Positions 18,486 through 27,528 are shown, counted from the first letter of the stretch. The stretch: 64,000 nt of DNA from Aureimonas altamirensis (GCF_023702225.1 NZ_JAMQCO010000009.1:1-64000); one strand, 5' to 3'. The notes: generated by a model not told the origin, from the sequence alone. Program-made: numbers and translations.

Positions 18486-19438
18486 CGCGAACCCGAGCGC
18501 GGCGAGGCCTGATCGAGAAGGCGAACCACCAGGGCTGCTTCCTGAGGGCCGGTCCGCGGCGGCTGCCGTGTTTCGACGCAGTTCAGGAAATGGCGCAACT
18601 CGGCGTCCAGCGGCAGGCCTGGCGGCGTCGGCAGGAACTCCGGCTCGGCCTGGGCAAAGGAAAAGCCCTCTCCCTCCCGCCAGACACGATGGCGCCAGAA
18701 CGCCAGCTTCTGCCCATCCGGCTGAAGATCGTCGAAAGTCAGCATCCCTTCCGTTCCGATGGCGCTGAGACGCCGGTCCCGGAACGGCGATATGCGGGAG
18801 ACATGGATCTCCGCCGTTATGCCGTTGCCGAAGGTCAGACGAAGATCGGCCACGTCCGTCTCATCCGACAGCACGGTTTGGCGCAGCGCCTGCATGTCGA
18901 CGTCGTGGGTGCCTGCCAGCGCGATGACCAGCGAAAGGTCGTGCGGGGCGAGGTCCCAGACGGCATCCATGCCGAGGAAGCGGCCAAGTCCGAGACGCGT
19001 GGCCACGACATGGCGCAGGGTTCCGATCCGTCCGGCTTCGACCTGGCGGACCAACTCCTCGAAGACGGGATGGAAGCGCAGGACGTGCCCGACCATCAGC
19101 ACCCTTCCACCGTCTCGCGCCAGCGCCACGCTGGCCTCGGCATCCGCGGGGGCAAGCGCAATCGGCTTCTCGATCAGCACATCCTTGCCGGCCGACAGGA
19201 CTCTTTGCCCCATCTCCGCGTGGAGACGCGGCGGCAGAGCCAGCACGACCGCCTGGATGTCGGGCCGTTGGAGAATGTCGCCCAGCGGCAGGGCAGGGAT
19301 GCCGTGCGCAGCGGAAAGGGCCGCAGCACGATCGGGGTCGTTGTCGCTGATGGCGGCAAGAGCACCCATGCCCGCCAGTGTCCGCACGTGGTTGCGGCCC
19401 CATTGGCCGCAGCCGACCACCGCTGCCTTCACGGTCAT
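18482..19438 (-). CDS. Gfo/Idh/MocA-family NAD(P)-dependent oxidoreductase
   Basis: A 318-residue dehydrogenase of the glucose-fructose oxidoreductase/inositol dehydrogenase family; the substrate is unknown, probably a sugar or cyclitol derivative. The N-terminal Rossmann motif [11 protein letters not shown] is at 7-17 and the family motif EKP at 90-92. [10 protein letters not shown], about residue 165, supplies a likely active-site His/Asp. Start set at ATG 19438, which has AGAGGA just upstream; the frame continues far upstream but the extra residues are arginine/serine-rich and unlike the family. No neighbouring gene suggests the pathway. Confidence 0.85.
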   Translation of the reverse strand: MTVKAAVVGCGQWGRNHVRTLAGMGALAAISDNDPDRAAALSAAHGIPALPLGDILQRPDIQAVVLALPPRLHAEMGQRVLSAGKDVLIEKPIALAPADAEASVALARDGGRVLMVGHVLRFHPVFEELVRQVEAGRIGTLRHVVATRLGLGRFLGMDAVWDLAPHDLSLVIALAGTHDVDMQALRQTVLSDETDVADLRLTFGNGITAEIHVSRISPFRDRRLSAIGTEGMLTFDDLQPDGQKLAFWRHRVWREGEGFSFAQAEPEFLPTPPGLPLDAELRHFLNCVETRQPPRTGPQEAALVVRLLDQASPRSGSR

Positions 19439-19644
19439 GTCGTATCCTCTGCCGGTTCGCTCGGTGGGGAGGTAACGCCAGGACGGCGCGGGCGCAAGCT
19501 TCCAGCATATAGCCCTGCAGCTCGAAGGGTCGCCATCACCTTTTGCTCTAGATGAATCTTGTGTGACGGCACTGGTATTTGGCCGGGTTTGTGCCATCCT
19601 GTCGGTATGGGCCGATGGCCCGCGCAGACGGCATGGAGGCGACG

Positions 19645-19863
19645 ATGAACGGGAAAGCATTCGAAGACGGCAAGAAGGATCATGGGCGCGGGCTGCCGCG
19701 TACGGCATGCGCCTACGAGCCGGGAACGCCCGAGTTCGCCGCCTGGAACGAAGGGTGGGGCGAGGCGATGAGCGTGGCTGCCTACGTCTCGGCACCGGCG
19801 GTCGGCGGATCGCACAAGAAGGCGGAACCGGAACCTGCAGCACGCCTGTTGGGCATCCTGTAG
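19645..19863 (+). CDS. RMF/CrpP-like small protein
   Basis: A 72-residue protein whose first 45 residues follow the ribosome modulation factor pattern: a G-rich helix start (KAFEDGKKDHGRG), a CxY (CAYEP) and WNEGWGEAM, comparable to the CPY...WLGGWREAM of E. coli RMF. RMF dimerises 70S ribosomes into inactive 100S particles in stationary phase; whether this homologue does so is inference. The tail after residue 50 is low-complexity and rich in Ala/Pro. GGAGG sits six bases before ATG 19645. It is monocistronic and ends at a hairpin terminator. Confidence 0.7.
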   Translation: MNGKAFEDGKKDHGRGLPRTACAYEPGTPEFAAWNEGWGEAMSVAAYVSAPAVGGSHKKAEPEPAARLLGIL

Positions 19864-19890
19864 CCCCGGCCCGAACCAGCACGCAAGTTT

Positions 19891-19919
19891 AAGGGGCCGC
19901 GAGGCCCCTTTCCCGTTTT
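19891..19919 (+). terminator. Intrinsic terminator of the RMF-like gene
   Basis: Perfect 8-bp stem AAGGGGCC/GGCCCCTT with a GCGA loop, followed by a C/T-rich run ending in TTTT. Confidence 0.8.
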
Positions 19920-19936
19920 GGTGATGTCGAAGGAGC

Positions 19937-19961
19937 GGAACCGCCGACCGTATCGCCCGTT
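19937..19961 (+). promoter_or_regulatory. EcfG-type general stress promoter
   Basis: GGAAC at 19937-19941 and CGTT at 19958-19961 are separated by exactly 16 bases, matching the alphaproteobacterial EcfG (sigma-T) consensus. The site ends 36 bases before the PRC-barrel start codon, leaving room for a short leader. Confidence 0.65.
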
Positions 19962-19997
19962 TGTTGGCTCGAAAGTCTCAAACAGGAGAATACCGAA

Positions 19998-20357
19998 ATG
20001 ACATTCCGTACGCTTGGTCTGGCCGCGACGCTTGCCGCCTTCACCTTTGGTGCGAGTGCGCAGGCTCAGGTGGTCAGGATCATCGAGCTCGACGACAACG
20101 TCGTCGTGCCGGCGTTCAACATCACGGTCGGCGAACTGGAAAAGCAGGCTCTGACCGACGCCGCCGGTAACCGGATCGGCGATATCGAGGAGGTCATCGG
20201 GACCGCTGAAGGCGGCCCGACGGCGTTGGTCATCGACCTTGAGAACTCCGATCTCAACGTGATCGTGCCGCTGGAGCGCTTCCAGAACACGAACGGCGTC
20301 CTGACCGTGGACATGACGGCCGAAGAACTGGCTGCACTGCCGGCTTATGACGATTGA
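19998..20357 (+). CDS. Secreted PRC-barrel domain protein
   Basis: A 119-residue protein with a signal peptide (MTFRTLGLAATLAAFTFGASAQA) and a single PRC-barrel-like domain: the strand-turn-strand core LTDAAGNRIGDIEEVIG is followed by PTALVIDLENSDLNVIVPLERF. PRC-barrel proteins of this periplasmic type are common in Rhizobiales and often belong to the general stress regulon; their molecular role is unclear. AGGAGA lies nine bases before the ATG. A perfect EcfG-type promoter motif is upstream and a strong terminator follows. Confidence 0.85.
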   Translation: MTFRTLGLAATLAAFTFGASAQAQVVRIIELDDNVVVPAFNITVGELEKQALTDAAGNRIGDIEEVIGTAEGGPTALVIDLENSDLNVIVPLERFQNTNGVLTVDMTAEELAALPAYDD

Positions 20358-20393
20358 CCGGCAGACGGCCTGGCCCGTCTGGCTTGCATGAAC

Positions 20394-20430
20394 GGGAGGG
20401 CCGCCGAAGCGGCCCTCCCTTCTGTTTTTT
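20394..20430 (+). terminator. Terminator between the PRC-barrel gene and porin
   Basis: Perfect 11-bp stem (20394-20404 with 20409-20419), CGAA loop, then TTCTGTTTTTTT. It serves the plus-strand gene; the minus-strand porin ends immediately beside it. Confidence 0.9.
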
Positions 20431-21647
20431 TAGAAGTTGCGCTGGAAGCGCAGGAAACCGGACGTCTGGTCGCTGGAGGCGACGCCGCCGAAATCGATGT
20501 TCTGGTACTTCACCTCGGCCAGGACGTTCATGTTCTTGGTCAGGTCGTAGCCGATATCGCCGACGACAGCCCAGTACTCCGCCGACGACGAGGTGAAGCC
20601 CGTCGGCGAGGTGGAGTCGACGAAGAGATAGTCGAACGTCTCGCCGTAGCGGCCCGACAGACCCGCCGTCAGCTTGTTGAACTTCTGCGAGTAACCGGCG
20701 CCGACCGACCATTCCAGAACCAGCGGGAACGAGCCCGGGGTCGGGTTCTCCAGCGTAGGATTGCTGGGGATCAGGCCGCCGGCCGTCGAGAAGCCGCTTA
20801 TGATGGCGTAGCTCGTCGGGTCCGACGCCCAGTGACCGTCGACCTTCAGCGTCGAGGACTGGGTCAGGACATCCTTCAGGGTCAGGCCGGCCTTCAATGC
20901 GAAGGCGTCGTTGCTGCCGTCGACGTCGCGCGTCGGGACGAGGGGGAAGAACGACGTCAGGCGGCCCAGATCCTCGCGGTTGAAGGTTTCGTCATAGACG
21001 GCGGAAAGGAACACGCCGCCCCAGCCATCCGTGTAGGTGAGCTTGCCATGGACGTCGGGCGCGATGTCGCCGGTGCCGTCGTCCTCGAGGCCGAGCGTGG
21101 CGGCGAAGCCGCCGGCGGTGAAGGTGTAGGACACCTGGTTGGTGTTGATGTCGCCGACCGGAAGGTCGTCGTCGGTGGGCAGGCCGTCTTCGATGCCCGC
21201 GACGTCGGATGACCACAGCGTGTCACGGTAGCCGGCCAGGAAACCGCCGAGCTGCAGGAAACCGCGAACCATCGAGAACTCGTCCTCGACCGATGCGCCG
21301 TTGTTCTGCGCCTGAATGCGGAAATAAGCACGCAGCGTGCCGAGGTCCGTTTCCTCGCGAACGTCGAGGTTGATACGCGCGCGGACGGCCGAAAGGGCCT
21401 GGTAGTCGTCGCCTTCAGAATTCGTGACCGGGCTGCCGGCGACATTGTACTGGAAGCGAAGATAACCGCTGGTCTTCAGGCATGTCTCGGTGCCCGGGAT
21501 ATAGTAGAAGCCCGTACCGTACACGTCGCAGACACGGACATATTCCACGGGCTCGGGCTCGACAACCACGATGGCGTCGGCCGCACGGGCACCGGATACT
21601 GCGACGAAAGCCGCAGCGGAGCCAAGAAGAAGGCCCTTGATATTCAT
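20430..21647 (-). CDS. Omp2b/RopA-type trimeric porin
   Basis: A 405-residue general porin forming diffusion channels in the outer membrane. It has a signal peptide (MNIKGLLLGSAAAFVAVSGARA), the alphaproteobacterial Omp2/RopA start (AADAIVVVEPEPVEYVRVCDVYGTGFYYIPGTETCL, described in two pieces because the two cysteines 17 residues apart are family-typical), then the barrel entry SGYLRFQYN. It ends in FLRFQRNF, with a C-terminal Phe for BAM-dependent insertion. Sixteen strands are expected. A weak GGAG precedes the ATG. The 204-bp upstream region is AT-rich compared with the rest and must hold its promoter, which I could not place with confidence. Confidence 0.92.
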   Translation of the reverse strand: MNIKGLLLGSAAAFVAVSGARAADAIVVVEPEPVEYVRVCDVYGTGFYYIPGTETCLKTSGYLRFQYNVAGSPVTNSEGDDYQALSAVRARINLDVREETDLGTLRAYFRIQAQNNGASVEDEFSMVRGFLQLGGFLAGYRDTLWSSDVAGIEDGLPTDDDLPVGDINTNQVSYTFTAGGFAATLGLEDDGTGDIAPDVHGKLTYTDGWGGVFLSAVYDETFNREDLGRLTSFFPLVPTRDVDGSNDAFALKAGLTLKDVLTQSSTLKVDGHWASDPTSYAIISGFSTAGGLIPSNPTLENPTPGSFPLVLEWSVGAGYSQKFNKLTAGLSGRYGETFDYLFVDSTSPTGFTSSSAEYWAVVGDIGYDLTKNMNVLAEVKYQNIDFGGVASSDQTSGFLRFQRNF

Positions 21648-21851
21648 AGTGGAACTCCAGCACGTTGTTTGTAAGGCTGCCTTATCTTATGAATCGGCAG
21701 TCGAAAACCTTTGGTTATTGTCTTCGGTTTTCACAACGCACGGTTATATTTCGGCACGTCACAAGCAAGTTGGAATCTGCCGCCGGCTGGCCATGTTTGT
21801 ATCGGAGTGTAACGAACGTGATAAATATGCAACTAATGTTGCAATGCAGTG

Positions 21852-22799
21852 TCATTTCCGTCGGGTGGCGGAGTATTCTGCAAGGGCGATGCCCGTTACG
21901 ATGAACAAGGCTGCGGCCAGCTGATACGGCGCAAGCCGTTCACCGAGGATGGCCACGGAGAAGAGCGCGCCGAAGACCGGTACGAGGTTGATGAACAGGC
22001 TTGCCCTGTTGGCCCCGACGGCCTCCACACCGGTGACATAGAAGAGCTGCGCGAGGATGGACGGAAAAAGCGTCGTATAGGCGACGATGGCCCAACCGCA
22101 TGTGTCCAGCCGCGCGACCTCGGATACGAGCCGGCCTGTCCCGCCACCGAACAGGAGCTGCAGGATCAGGGACGAGCATGCGGCGAAGAGGCTGGTGACC
22201 AATAGAAAGCTTTGCCACGCGATGCGCGGTCGATAGCGCAGGCACAGCGAATGCGCCGCATAGCAGAGACATCCCAGCACCATCATGACATCGCCGATAT
22301 TGAGCCGAAGCTGCATCAGGCGTTGAGGGATGCCGCCGGACGCCACATGCAGGACGCCATAGATCGCCAGGGCGACACCCAGCAGATGAAGGGCCGAACT
22401 GCCGATGCGGAAAAGGACGAAGCTGCCGATCATCACGAAAACGGGGATGATCGCCTGGATCATCGCGACGTTGATGCCGGACGTATACAACGTCGCGCTG
22501 TAGAGCAGCGCGTTGAAGGCAGTGAAGCCGACGATGCCGTACAAGGCCAGCCAGCCGATGCCGCCGCGAATGCGCTGCCAGTCGGCTTGCAGTGCCGGAA
22601 GCGCGAAGGGAAGGATGAGGAGCGTCGCGAAGGACCACCGCAGGGTGGAAAGCGACAGCGGCTCCAGCTTGCCGACCGCCAGCTTCCCGGCTATGACGTT
22701 GCCGCCCCAGAAGCAGGCAGCGAGAGTCAGGAGAACCAGCGGCACGAAACTGAGGCGCCGTTCAGCGGCGCGTGGCCGCGCGACATCATCTTTTGACAT
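21852..22799 (-). CDS. DMT-superfamily transporter (EamA family)
   Basis: A 315-residue inner-membrane protein with about ten hydrophobic helices arranged as two EamA repeats (roughly 15-150 and 165-305). Family members export metabolites or amino acids. The second-repeat motif FSVAILGERLAPYQLAAALFIVTGI near the C-terminus is typical. GGAGG is six bases before the ATG. It is divergent from the Nramp-related gene across 66 bp, so the two may share regulation. Substrate unknown. Confidence 0.88.
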   Translation of the reverse strand: MSKDDVARPRAAERRLSFVPLVLLTLAACFWGGNVIAGKLAVGKLEPLSLSTLRWSFATLLILPFALPALQADWQRIRGGIGWLALYGIVGFTAFNALLYSATLYTSGINVAMIQAIIPVFVMIGSFVLFRIGSSALHLLGVALAIYGVLHVASGGIPQRLMQLRLNIGDVMMVLGCLCYAAHSLCLRYRPRIAWQSFLLVTSLFAACSSLILQLLFGGGTGRLVSEVARLDTCGWAIVAYTTLFPSILAQLFYVTGVEAVGANRASLFINLVPVFGALFSVAILGERLAPYQLAAALFIVTGIALAEYSATRRK

Positions 22800-22865
22800 T
22801 CCATACCTCCCGCGCCGCTCTAGGTGGAGGTCACCAGCTTGTCAAACAGGAGTGAACGAGAGCCC

Positions 22866-24149
22866 ATGTCGGATAGCAAAGCCGTGGTCGACGAAACCGG
22901 ATTTCCCGATGCAGGCGACCCGCCTGCGCGCGGACGCTGGAAACTGATCGGCCCGGGCATCGTTGCCGCGGCAACCGGAGTAGGCGCCGGCGACCTGGTC
23001 GCCACGCTGATCGCAGGGTCGCGTTTCGGATATGCGCTGATGTGGGCGGCCGTCCTGGGCTGCATCGTCAAGATCGCTCTCGCGGAGGGATCGGCGCGCT
23101 ACCACCTGGCGACCGGGTCGACCATCCTCGATGGATGGCGGTCTCTCGGACGATGGACGAGCTGGTATTTCGGCATCTACATCATGATCTGGGGCTTCGT
23201 CTACGGCGCCACCGCCATGAGCGCCACAGCGCTTCCGCTGGCCGCGCTGTTTCCGTTCCTGCCGCTGTGGGCCTGGGCGATGATCACCGGCATATCCTGT
23301 GCGATCTTCGTGGCCCTGAACCGCTACCAGGTGTTCGAAGACATCATGAAGGTCTTCATCGGGGTGATGTTCGTCATCGTGGTCGGCATCGCTATCCTGG
23401 TGGCTCCGAATGTCGGCGAAGCCTTCATGGGCCTCATACCCAGCGTACCCCAGGGCTCTGCCATCTATACGCTCGGCCTGATCGGCGGCGTCGGCGGCAC
23501 GATCACCATGGCCTCCTACGGATACTGGGTGAATGCCAAGGGCTGGCGGTCGCCCAAATGGATGGGCATCATGCGGCTGGACAATCGCGTCGCCTACGGG
23601 ATCACCGGCCTGTTCGTCATCGCCATGCTGATCATCGGCGCGGAACTGCTGTATACGGCGCAGATCGCACTGGCATCGGGGGACCGCGGGTTGCTGGACC
23701 TCGACGCCGTTCTCGAGGAGCGCTTCGGCGGCTTCGTGTCGAAGCTCTTCCTGGTCGGATTCTTCGCGACGGCGATCTCGTCCGTGCTGGGGGTGTGGCA
23801 GGGCGTATCGCTGCTGTTCGCCGATTTCTGGCGCAACCTGCGCGGGGGCTCCGGTGCACGCAGCGACCTGCAGACCAGCCCGGCCTTCCGCTTCTACCTG
23901 TTCTGGCTGACGATCCCCCCGATGGTGCTTCTGGCCTTCGGCAGGCCATTCCTGCTGGTCATCATCTATGGGGCCCTGGGGGCGTTCTTCATGCCGTTCC
24001 TGGCGTTGACGCTGATCGTTCTTTTGAACTCCAGCCGCGTCCCGGCTGAATGGCGCAGCGGATGGGTGTCGAACGGCTTGCTCGGCCTTTCCGCGGCGCT
24101 TTTCATCGTACTCTGCCTCAACGAAATCTGGCAGCTCGTCGCCGGGTAA
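22866..24149 (+). CDS. Nramp-related transporter with altered metal-site motifs
   Basis: A 427-residue, roughly eleven-helix membrane protein of the Nramp superfamily. The first helix aligns with the family (GPG at 29-31, AGSRFGYALMW at 50-60), but the metal-binding DPGN is GAGD here (40-43), and the helix-6 MPH motif is MAS within TITMASYGYW near residue 220. Canonical Mn2+/Fe2+ Nramp proteins require these residues, so a different metal or a non-metal substrate is likely; this is inference. Start ATG 22866 avoids a 14-residue N-terminal extension of poor composition. Divergent from a DMT exporter. Confidence 0.82.
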   Translation: MSDSKAVVDETGFPDAGDPPARGRWKLIGPGIVAAATGVGAGDLVATLIAGSRFGYALMWAAVLGCIVKIALAEGSARYHLATGSTILDGWRSLGRWTSWYFGIYIMIWGFVYGATAMSATALPLAALFPFLPLWAWAMITGISCAIFVALNRYQVFEDIMKVFIGVMFVIVVGIAILVAPNVGEAFMGLIPSVPQGSAIYTLGLIGGVGGTITMASYGYWVNAKGWRSPKWMGIMRLDNRVAYGITGLFVIAMLIIGAELLYTAQIALASGDRGLLDLDAVLEERFGGFVSKLFLVGFFATAISSVLGVWQGVSLLFADFWRNLRGGSGARSDLQTSPAFRFYLFWLTIPPMVLLAFGRPFLLVIIYGALGAFFMPFLALTLIVLLNSSRVPAEWRSGWVSNGLLGLSAALFIVLCLNEIWQLVAG

Positions 24150-24333
24150 CGGTCCATGTCAGGCCGCGGCTCCGGCCGTGGCCTGCCTTATGCAACTGCA
24201 ACCGTTGCCGGCCGCTTCCACCCGTTTCATAGCGGAAAGTTATATGGCGGCGCGCAATTGTCTATTCGTACCGCCCTTCGCGCTTTGCTACCTCTCGCCC
24301 CAGCAAACGAACAAGCATGGGCGAGGAAACGGC

Positions 24334-25497
24334 ATGAAGACGGTGGGAGCTGAGCAGTTTACGGAAATCCGCGAGGCCGTGCGCGCCCTGTGCGCCGATT
24401 TCCCGGCGGAGTACCATCGCAAGATCGACGAGCAGCGCGGCTATCCCGAGGCCTTCGTCGACGCGCTGACCCAGGCCGGCTGGATGGCGGCGCTGATCCC
24501 CGAGGAATACGGCGGCTCGGGCCTCGGCCTGACGGAAGCCTCCGTCATCATGGAGGAGATCAACCGCGCGGGTGGCAACTCGGGCGCGTGCCACGGCCAG
24601 ATGTACAACATGAACACGCTGGTCCGGCACGGCTCGGAGGAGCAGAAGCAGAAATACCTGCCGCGCATCGCCGCAGGTGAGCTGCGCCTTCAGTCCATGG
24701 GCGTGACGGAGCCGACCACCGGCACCGACACGACGAAGATCAAGACGACGGCCGTCCGCAAGGGAGACCGCTACGTCATCAACGGGCAGAAGGTCTGGAT
24801 CTCCCGTATCCAGCATTCCGACCTGATGATCCTTCTGGCGCGGACGACCCCGCTCGACCAAGTCAAGAAGAAGTCCGAAGGCATGTCGATCTTCATCGTC
24901 GACCTGAAGGACGCGATCGGGAAGGGTATGAGCGTCCAGCCTATCCTGAACATGGTGAACCACGAGACGAACGAGCTGTTCTTCGACAATCTGGAGATCC
25001 CGGCGGAAAACCTGATAGGCGAGGAAGGACAGGGCTTCAAATACATCCTCACCGGCCTCAACGCCGAGCGCACGCTGATCGCCGCCGAATGCATCGGCGA
25101 CGGCTACTGGTTCATCGACAAGGTGACGGCCTACACCAAGGAACGGGTCGTCTTCGGCCGGCCTATCGGGCAGAACCAGGGCGTGCAGTTTCCCATCGCC
25201 GAAAGCTTCATCGAGATCGAGGCCGCCAACCTCATGCGCTTCGAGGCCTGCCGCCTCTATGACGAGAACCGTCCCTGCGGCACCGAGGCCAATATGGCCA
25301 AGTATCTCGCGGCCAAGGCATCGTGGGAGGCCGCGAACGCCTGCCTGCAATTCCATGGCGGCTTCGGTTTCGCGGCCGAGTACGATATCGAGCGCAAGTT
25401 CCGCGAAACGCGCCTCTATCAGGTCGCGCCCATTTCGACCAATCTGATCCTCTCCTACGTGGCGGAACACGTCCTGGGCCTGCCGAGGTCGTTCTGA
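24334..25497 (+). CDS. Acyl-CoA dehydrogenase
   Basis: A 387-residue FAD enzyme that oxidises an acyl-CoA to the 2-enoyl-CoA, passing electrons to ETF. N-terminal helical domain (1-120), FAD-binding segment (VTEPTTGTDTTKIKT, about 124-138; VWISRIQHSD) and C-terminal helical domain (FHGGFGFAAEYDIERKFRETR). At the MCAD catalytic Glu position there is Gln (LYQVAP). A Glu is present instead at residue 245 in GLNAERTL, the helix-G position used by isovaleryl- and long-chain acyl-CoA dehydrogenases. Start ATG 24334 follows GAGGAAAC. Its stop overlaps the next start (TGATG), so it is translationally coupled to the CitE-like lyase. Confidence 0.92.
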   Translation: MKTVGAEQFTEIREAVRALCADFPAEYHRKIDEQRGYPEAFVDALTQAGWMAALIPEEYGGSGLGLTEASVIMEEINRAGGNSGACHGQMYNMNTLVRHGSEEQKQKYLPRIAAGELRLQSMGVTEPTTGTDTTKIKTTAVRKGDRYVINGQKVWISRIQHSDLMILLARTTPLDQVKKKSEGMSIFIVDLKDAIGKGMSVQPILNMVNHETNELFFDNLEIPAENLIGEEGQGFKYILTGLNAERTLIAAECIGDGYWFIDKVTAYTKERVVFGRPIGQNQGVQFPIAESFIEIEAANLMRFEACRLYDENRPCGTEANMAKYLAAKASWEAANACLQFHGGFGFAAEYDIERKFRETRLYQVAPISTNLILSYVAEHVLGLPRSF

Positions 25498-26285
25498 TGG
25501 AGTCCTTGCGGATCGCCGCGCCGCTCTTCGTGCCGGGGAACCGTCCGGAGCGGTTCGAGAAGGCGGCGGCTTCCGGCGCCGACGCAATCATCATCGATCT
25601 CGAGGATGCCGTCGCGGCACAGGACAAGGATGCCGCCCGCGCCGCGCTGCGCACCGGCTTCGGCAGCGTACCCATCATCGTGCGCGTCAACGCGCCCGGC
25701 ACGCAATGGCATGCCGCCGACATGGCGGCGGTCGCCGCGCTCGATGTCGCGGCCGTGATGGTGCCGAAGGCCGAGATGGGAGAGGGGTTTGCCGCTGCGC
25801 TGGGCGGCAAGCCGGTGATCGCGCTGGTGGAAAACGCTCGCGGGCTCGCCGATGCGCGGGCCCTGGCGGCCCTGGATGGGGTCGCCCTCCTTGCTTTCGG
25901 CTCCATCGATTTCTCCGCCGATATCGGTTGCGCCCATACGCGTGAGGCTCTTTGCGCTGCGCGATCCGAGATCGTGCTGGCCTCCCGCCTGGCTGCAATC
26001 GCCGCGCCTCTCGACGGGGTGACGACCGCAATCGACGATGCGGCCGCGGTCGAGGACGATGCGCGCCATGCACGCGAACTCGGTTTCGGTGGCAAGCTGC
26101 TGATCCATCCGCGTCAGATAACGCCGGCACTTGCTGGCCTGATGCCGGATGCGGCGGAGATCGCATGGGCACGGCGGGTCGTTGCCGCGGCCGACGGTGC
26201 GTCCCGCGTCGATGGAGCCATGGTCGATGCGCCCGTGCGCCTGCGCGCCGAGGCGATCCTCAGCCGCGCCGGAGCCTCGGCGTAG
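25497..26285 (+). CDS. HpcH/HpaI (CitE-like) CoA-ester lyase
   Basis: A 262-residue TIM-barrel lyase of the CitE/citramalyl-CoA lyase family, Mg2+-dependent. Visible motifs: LFVPGNRPERFEKA near the N-terminus (family start), IIIDLEDAV at about 33-41 (metal-binding Glu/Asp), IVRVNAPGT (conserved Arg), ALVENARG (second metal Glu) and GSIDFSADIG. Relatives cleave citramalyl-, malyl- or methylmalyl-CoA to acetyl-CoA or propionyl-CoA plus an oxo acid. It is co-transcribed with the acyl-CoA dehydrogenase. With the CoA-transferase and hydratase farther right it would complete an itaconate/mesaconate route. Its 3' end overlaps the convergent MFS gene by 26 bp. Confidence 0.9.
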   Translation: MESLRIAAPLFVPGNRPERFEKAAASGADAIIIDLEDAVAAQDKDAARAALRTGFGSVPIIVRVNAPGTQWHAADMAAVAALDVAAVMVPKAEMGEGFAAALGGKPVIALVENARGLADARALAALDGVALLAFGSIDFSADIGCAHTREALCAARSEIVLASRLAAIAAPLDGVTTAIDDAAAVEDDARHARELGFGGKLLIHPRQITPALAGLMPDAAEIAWARRVVAAADGASRVDGAMVDAPVRLRAEAILSRAGASA

Positions 26286-27510
26286 AGGCCGAAAGCAGGA
26301 GGCCGGCCAAGGCCAGTGCGGCTGTCAGGCCGACGACGGCAGGCCAGCCGCCCGCCTGCCAGAACCAGCCGCCGAGCCAGCCCATGAGGCTGGCGCCGAG
26401 ATAGTAGAACAGAAGATAGAGCGATGCCGCATGGCCCCTGTTGCTTCCGGCCAGCGGCCCGACGCTGCCGCTCGTGACCGAGTGGTTGATGAAGAAGCCG
26501 ACGGTCACGAGCACGATACCGAGGATGATGACGGGCAGGGCGGTGGATAGCGTCAGCCCCACCCCCGCCAGCATGACCGCGAAGCCGGCCACCAGCATGG
26601 TGCGGCGTCCGAACCGGTCCACCAGCCGGCCCGCCGCGGTCGAGGACACGCAGCCGATGGCGAAGGCAAGGAAGATGAAGCTGATCTGCGTCTGGTCGAA
26701 ACCGAACGGCGCGCCAGCCAGGCGAAACGTCGCATAGTTGAACAGCGTGACGAAGACGCCGGTCAGGATCGCTCCGGTGGCATAGGGGCGCCACAGATTG
26801 CGATTGCGCAGGTGGCCGGCCCAGGCACTGAGGTGGAACCGCAGCGAAAGGCCTGGCTGCGCCACGAAGTTTCGCGAACGCGGCAGCAGCACCAGGAATC
26901 CGATGGCCGAAAGGATGCAGAGAAAGCCAAGCGTTCCCAGGGCCACGCGCCACGAGGCGATCTCCGTCATCAGCCCCATGCCGACACGGCCGATCATCGC
27001 GCCGAAAGCGGTGCCCGCGACGTAGAGCCCCATCGTCCGGCCCAGATGGGCCGGGTGGATCTCTTCCGCCAGCCAGGCCATGGCGACTGCCGGTACGCCG
27101 CCGAGCACGATCCCTTCCAGCGCCCGTGCCGCCAGGAAGCCGTTCCAGCCGGGTGCGAATGCCGCCGCCAGATTGAGCCCGGCGGCAAGCAACATGGAGG
27201 CGAACATCAACTCACGCCGCCCGACGGCCTGCGACAGGGCGCCGGCGACCATGATCGAGAAGGCCAGGAGCCCGGTTGTCAGGGAGAGAGCCAGCGAACT
27301 CCGGGCGGCCCCGATGCCGAAATCTTCGGCGAAGGAGGGAAGCAGCGGCTGGACGCAGTAGATCAGCGAGAAGCTCGCGAACCCCGCAAGAAAAAGGGCC
27401 GTGCCCGCGCGGCGATGCTCGGCCGTACCGGACCTGATCCAGCCTTCGCCGGGGCGCCCCTGGGGCACGGTTTGAATGGGAAGGGCGTAGGACGCTGTGA
27501 TCTGTGACAT
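26260..27510 (-). CDS. MFS transporter (YnfM-type)
   Basis: A 416-residue twelve-helix major facilitator. The typical motif between helices 2 and 3 is LSQAVGRRELMFAS, and its repeat in the second half is GRLVDRFGRRTMLVAG. It most resembles the YnfM-like exporters with the helix-1 motif SLIYCVQPLLPSFAEDF. Start ATG 27510 is preceded by AGAGG; in-frame codons upstream would run into the divergent LysR gene's leader. It shares an 87-bp intergenic region containing ATATATGGA repeats with the LysR gene, so that regulator probably controls it. Confidence 0.88.
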   Translation of the reverse strand: MSQITASYALPIQTVPQGRPGEGWIRSGTAEHRRAGTALFLAGFASFSLIYCVQPLLPSFAEDFGIGAARSSLALSLTTGLLAFSIMVAGALSQAVGRRELMFASMLLAAGLNLAAAFAPGWNGFLAARALEGIVLGGVPAVAMAWLAEEIHPAHLGRTMGLYVAGTAFGAMIGRVGMGLMTEIASWRVALGTLGFLCILSAIGFLVLLPRSRNFVAQPGLSLRFHLSAWAGHLRNRNLWRPYATGAILTGVFVTLFNYATFRLAGAPFGFDQTQISFIFLAFAIGCVSSTAAGRLVDRFGRRTMLVAGFAVMLAGVGLTLSTALPVIILGIVLVTVGFFINHSVTSGSVGPLAGSNRGHAASLYLLFYYLGASLMGWLGGWFWQAGGWPAVVGLTAALALAGLLLSASTPRLRRG

Positions 27511-27528
27511 CGAAAAACCTCTGTCACC

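Noticed and set aside
18482-19882. 466-codon reading of the Gfo/Idh/MocA gene
   Set aside because: The first 148 residues are arginine/serine-rich and unlike the family; ATG 19438 has a ribosome site and begins the Rossmann strand.
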